This document shows positions 7,500 to 9,347 of a DNA stretch of 9,347 bases, piece by piece. This stretch comes from Sphingobacteriales bacterium (GTDB taxonomy: Bacteria > Bacteroidota > Bacteroidia > Sphingobacteriales > Sphingobacteriaceae). Made by a program: the position numbers and the translations under genes. The stretch is from the NCBI GenBank assembly GCA_020058405.1, contig JAGVEE010000320.1, forward strand, positions 1-9,347. Reading direction: 5' to 3'. The notes below the pieces were generated by a model, which saw nothing but the letters and a program-made list of their open reading frames with translations, did not search any database and was not told the origin of the DNA. The stretch's first letter is position 1. Each line of letters starts with the position of its first letter.

Positions 7500-7844
7500 A
7501 TGTATACATTCATCACATTAAAGCAATTAAGAGAATTGCGCAACTATACTCAGAAAGAAGTGGCAACAAAAATTGGGTTAACACAATCTGCGTATTCTAA
7601 AATCGAAAATTTCGATAGTCAAACAAACATGGAGAACTATAATAAGCTCGCTGTTTTATTCGATGTTGAAGTTGATCAAATTATCACAAACAGAATTCAG
7701 GCTTTAATACATATTAAGTCTGCCACCACAACTCGCGATCAGTTCATAGAAAAAAATGCACCAATGGTTGGTGAGATTATCAAAACAATTAAAGAACAAG
7801 AATTCAAACTAAACATGTTACTGCAGGGCATTCGTCCTGCGTAA
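7500..7844 (+). CDS. XRE-family helix-turn-helix regulator
   Basis: A 114-residue protein with an N-terminal HTH_3/Cro-C1-type DNA-binding domain. The sequence LKQLRELRNYTQKEVATKIG LTQSAYSKIE (about residues 7-36) has the typical Q-K-E-V-A helix 2 and the T-Q-S-A-Y-S-K-I-E recognition helix. The domain ends near residue 62 (VEVDQIIT). The remaining 50 residues are predicted helical and end in a Lys/Glu-rich stretch (EIIKTIKEQEFKLNMLLQGI) that could mediate dimerisation. The ATG at 7500 is preferred because the HTH fold begins at once. Other possible starts are ATG at 7455 and TTG at 7380. No toxin or phage partner lies beside it, and the gene appears to be a single transcription unit ending at its own terminator. 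Its targets are unknown. Confidence 0.85.
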   Translation: MYTFITLKQLRELRNYTQKEVATKIGLTQSAYSKIENFDSQTNMENYNKLAVLFDVEVDQIITNRIQALIHIKSATTTRDQFIEKNAPMVGEIIKTIKEQEFKLNMLLQGIRPA

Positions 7845-7849
7845 ATACC

Positions 7850-7878
7850 AAAAGCCGATTTTTATAATCGGCTTTTTT
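7850..7878 (+). terminator. Rho-independent terminator after the XRE regulator
   Basis: An 11-bp perfect stem (AAAAGCCGATT, 7850-7860, with AATCGGCTTTT, 7866-7876) has a 5-base TTTAT loop and a T-run continuing to 7878. It begins 6 bp after the regulator's stop codon. Confidence 0.9.
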
Positions 7879-7944
7879 ATTTTCATACATTTCTAATTAT
7901 TAGAGATTATTTGATGCGCTTAGATTGTGTAGAAAAGACAACAT

Positions 7945-7970
7945 CCTAAAACCATCCTTTAAAATTTAGG
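7945..7970. repeat. Inverted repeat upstream of the prfA promoter
   Basis: CCTAAA (7945-7950) and TTTAGG (7965-7970) form 6-bp arms around a 14-base spacer. The element ends about 33 bp before the prfA -7 box, where an activator or operator could sit. The arms are short and AT-rich, so a chance origin is quite possible. Confidence 0.3.
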
Positions 7971-7986
7971 TTCTATATACGTGTAT

Positions 7987-8005
7987 TTAAGCGTTTTTTG
8001 CTTAA
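7987..8005. repeat. Inverted repeat overlapping the prfA -7 box
   Basis: TTAAGC (7987-7992) and GCTTAA (8000-8005) flank a 7-base GTTTTTT spacer. The right arm overlaps the first three bases of the candidate -7 element at 8003-8010, so a protein bound here would block the promoter. No regulator is known from the sequence. Confidence 0.35.
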
Positions 8006-8010
8006 TTTTG
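8003..8010 (+). promoter_or_regulatory. Candidate -7 element for prfA
   Basis: TAATTTTG is an exact TAnnTTTG match 27 bp before the prfA ATG at 8038. This leaves room for a short leader carrying the ribosome-binding site. No clear TTG lies at the normal -33 spacing. Its position rules against the GTG at 7981 as the prfA start, since that codon would lie upstream of the promoter. Confidence 0.55.
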
Positions 8011-8020
8011 CATTCTTTTA

Positions 8021-8026
8021 AAGGAG
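8021..8026 (+). promoter_or_regulatory. Shine-Dalgarno site of prfA
   Basis: AAGGAG is placed 11 bases before the ATG at 8038. It is the clearest ribosome-binding site in a window where most starts have none, and it decides the prfA start in favour of 8038 (a second ATG, three codons later at 8047, is less likely). Confidence 0.65.
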
Positions 8027-8037
8027 AAATACAGGAT

Positions 8038-9117
8038 ATGAACGACATGTTAGAAAAGCTTTTAGCCATAAAAAACCGCTTCGAGGACGTAGAAAAAGAA
8101 CTTTCTAGCCCTGAAGCGATGAGCGACATGAAGCGTTTCGCTCAACTCAATAAAGAATACAAAGACTTATCGAAGATAGTAGCTCAATACAATATTTATA
8201 GTAATGTGATGAGTAATATAGAATCGAACAAAGAGATATTGGCTACAGAAAAAGACGAAGAGTTTAGAGAGATGGCAAAATCTGAGTTAGATGAGTTAAT
8301 ACAGCAAAGAGATACAATGGAAGACGACATCCGTTTGATGTTGATCCCAACCGACCCTGAGGATGCGAAGAATGCCATTGTAGAGATTAGAGCAGGTACA
8401 GGAGGAGATGAGGCGAGTATTTTTGCTGGCGATTTATTTAGAATGTACCAACGCTATTCGGAAACCAAAGGTTGGAAGGTTGATTTAGTTGATTATACAC
8501 CAGGAACTGCAGGAGGCTATAAGGAGATTGTATTAAACGTTTCGGGTGAAGATGTATATGGCACATTAAAATACGAATCTGGAGTACATAGAGTGCAAAG
8601 AGTACCCGCAACCGAAACACAAGGAAGAATTCATACGTCAGCGGCATCGGTAGTGGTATTACCAGAGGCAGATGAGTTCGACATCGATTTAAAAACGAAC
8701 GATATCCGTAAAGATTTATTCTGTTCATCGGGCCCAGGTGGTCAGTCGGTAAATACCACTTACTCTGCGGTGCGTTTAACGCATATCCCAACGGGTATTG
8801 TTGCGCAGTGCCAAGATGAGAAATCGCAAATGAAGAACTACGAGAAAGCATTAGGGGTACTAAGATCGAGAATTTACGAGATGGAATATGCAAAGCATTT
8901 AGAAGAGGTTTCTAAAAAGCGTAAAACGATGGTTGCCACAGGCGATAGATCTGCGAAGATTAGAACCTATAATTTCCCACAAAGCAGGCTTACAGAGCAT
9001 CGCATTGGAATGACCTCGTACAACTTACCGGGAGTAATGAACGGCGATATACAAGACATTATTGATGGTTTACAGTTCGCGGAGAATGCGGAAAGAATGA
9101 AAGAAGGGACTGTATAA
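8038..9117 (+). CDS. prfA: Peptide chain release factor 1
   Basis: A 359-residue class I release factor, almost the same length as E. coli RF1. It reads UAA and UAG stop codons in the ribosomal A site and triggers release of the finished protein. The codon-recognition tripeptide is PAT (190-192, in RVQRVPATETQGR), which marks RF1 rather than RF2 (SPF). The catalytic GGQ is at 234-236 in SSGPGGQSVNTTYSAVRL, and its glutamine is the usual target of methylation by PrmC. The helical N-terminal domain occupies roughly residues 1-105. The frame is open back to a GTG at 7981, but a ribosome-binding site and promoter both support the ATG at 8038. The gene ends with adjacent TAA and TAG stops, both RF1 codons. 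prmC is not in the window. Confidence 0.97.
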   Translation: MNDMLEKLLAIKNRFEDVEKELSSPEAMSDMKRFAQLNKEYKDLSKIVAQYNIYSNVMSNIESNKEILATEKDEEFREMAKSELDELIQQRDTMEDDIRLMLIPTDPEDAKNAIVEIRAGTGGDEASIFAGDLFRMYQRYSETKGWKVDLVDYTPGTAGGYKEIVLNVSGEDVYGTLKYESGVHRVQRVPATETQGRIHTSAASVVVLPEADEFDIDLKTNDIRKDLFCSSGPGGQSVNTTYSAVRLTHIPTGIVAQCQDEKSQMKNYEKALGVLRSRIYEMEYAKHLEEVSKKRKTMVATGDRSAKIRTYNFPQSRLTEHRIGMTSYNLPGVMNGDIQDIIDGLQFAENAERMKEGTV

Positions 9118-9148
9118 TAGCATATTAGTATATTTTTTCACTTTTTTA

Positions 9149-9178
9149 TTGATAAAACGACATAAGACTGTATATTTG
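9149..9178 (+). promoter_or_regulatory. Promoter of the tRNA-Asp transcript
   Basis: A TTG (9149-9151) is followed by a 19-bp spacer and TATATTTG (9171-9178), an exact match to the Bacteroidota TTG-N19-TAnnTTTG pattern and the only complete two-part promoter in the window. Transcription should begin near 9184-9186, giving a leader of about 88 bases before the mature tRNA-Asp 5' end. The leader contains the tRNA-like element. Confidence 0.65.
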
Positions 9179-9192
9179 CAGTCCAGTAAAAA

Positions 9193-9257
9193 ACGGAAAA
9201 TATTTAATTGGTTAGAATGTCCCGATTGCATCGGGAAGGTCGCTAAATAAATATTTT
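9193..9257 (+). ncRNA. tRNA-like element in the tRNA-Asp leader (degenerate tRNA)
   Basis: TGGTTAGAATG (9209-9219) and AGGTCGC (9237-9243) are identical to tRNA-Asp positions 9289-9299 and 9317-9323, both exactly 80 bp away. They are therefore separated by the same 17 bases. Those 17 bases differ from tRNA-Asp but still pair. Read as a tRNA, the arm has a 5-bp stem TCCCG/CGGGA and the 7-base loop ATTGCAT, with U33, anticodon TGC (Ala) and A37. Read simply, it is a 7-bp palindrome with a TGC loop. The D arm also keeps its form: ATTT (9202-9205) can pair with GAAT (9215-9218) around a 9-base loop that retains GG. No GTTCGAA T loop or acceptor 3' strand is present, so it cannot be a working tRNA. 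It is probably a decayed or remodelled tRNA copy, and transcription is inferred from the upstream promoter. Confidence 0.55.
9197..9257. repeat. AT-rich inverted repeat enclosing the tRNA-like element
   Basis: AAAATATTTA (9197-9206) and TAAATATTTT (9248-9257) are a perfect 10-bp inverted repeat around the tRNA-like core. A further 4 bp can form inside it (TTAG 9212-9215 with CTAA 9243-9246), followed by the 7-bp TCCCGAT/ATCGGGA hairpin. The whole could thus fold as one long interrupted hairpin instead of a tRNA-like shape. There is no T-run after it, so it is not an ordinary terminator. Confidence 0.55.
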
Positions 9258-9272
9258 AAAGAATTACAAAAC

Positions 9273-9346
9273 GGAGTGGTAGTTCAGCTGGTTAGAATGC
9301 CTGCCTGTCACGCAGGAGGTCGCGGGTTCGAATCCCGTCCATTCCG
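9273..9346 (+). tRNA. tRNA-Asp (anticodon GTC)
   Basis: A complete cloverleaf can be drawn. The acceptor is GGAGTGG (9273-9279) with CCATTCC (9339-9345), including one G-T pair. The D arm is GTTC/GAAT with loop AGCTGGTTA. The anticodon arm is CCTGC/GCAGG with loop CTGTCAC, anticodon GTC at 9307-9309. The variable region is AGGTC, and the T arm is GCGGG/CCCGT with loop TTCGAAT. The discriminator is G9346, the usual identity base for tRNA-Asp. The window stops one base later (C9347), so whether CCA is encoded cannot be seen, nor whether further tRNAs follow. Confidence 0.97.
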
Positions 9347-9347
9347 C

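Noticed and set aside
7981..8037. GTG start at 7981 for prfA
   Set aside because: It lies upstream of the likely promoter, adds 19 atypical residues, and ignores the good Shine-Dalgarno site before 8038.
8196..8893. Two minus-strand frames (60 and 151 codons) inside prfA
   Set aside because: Shadows of prfA. The longer covers the PAT and GGQ region on the opposite strand.
9121..9140. Terminator after prfA
   Set aside because: Only 3-4 AT pairs can form before the T-run, which is not enough to call.
9193..9346. Integration attachment-site duplication at tRNA-Asp
   Set aside because: Elements that integrate at tRNAs normally duplicate the 3' part. Here the shared segments are the D arm and variable region, the T arm is missing, and no integrase is in view.

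Overview
The window is low-GC DNA from a member of the Bacteroidota. The evidence is threefold. Exact TAnnTTTG promoter -7 elements precede several genes, most starts lack a Shine-Dalgarno sequence, and the gene order birA / rsfS-ftsH-LUD protein is one I recall as common in this phylum. The genus cannot be named from the sequence. Almost all of the window is core chromosome: no transposase, phage gene, CRISPR array or toxin module was seen.

Layout. Positions 1-2463 are on the minus strand and hold birA (biotin protein ligase) followed by a DsbD-type thiol:disulfide reductase gene that runs off the left edge. A 52-bp divergent spacer (2464-2515) separates birA from the plus-strand genes rsfS (ribosomal silencing factor) and ftsH (membrane AAA+ zinc protease). 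These end at a perfect 20-bp hairpin terminator (5050-5093). Next comes a tight three-gene run with 2-bp gaps: an orphan LUD-domain protein, lpxH (lipid A biosynthesis) and a secreted protein of unknown function. After a 213-bp spacer there is a small XRE-type regulator with its own terminator (7850-7878), then prfA (peptide chain release factor 1) with its own promoter and ribosome-binding site. The window closes with tRNA-Asp(GTC), preceded by the best promoter in the window.

The genes serve general housekeeping: protein biotinylation, ribosome control, membrane proteolysis, periplasmic redox, lipid A synthesis and translation termination. FtsH and LpxH both touch the cell envelope, but no dedicated shared pathway is evident.

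The least ordinary signal is at 9193-9257, in the predicted transcribed leader of tRNA-Asp. A half-tRNA-like element there matches tRNA-Asp in two blocks (11 and 7 nt) in exactly the same register. Between the blocks, the anticodon arm is replaced by a different but fully paired arm (TCCCGATTGCATCGGGA). The element has no recognisable T arm, and a 10-bp AT-rich inverted repeat encloses it. Smaller points are an inverted repeat overlapping the prfA promoter, a possibly leaderless LUD gene, and the uncharacterised secreted protein in the lpxH operon.
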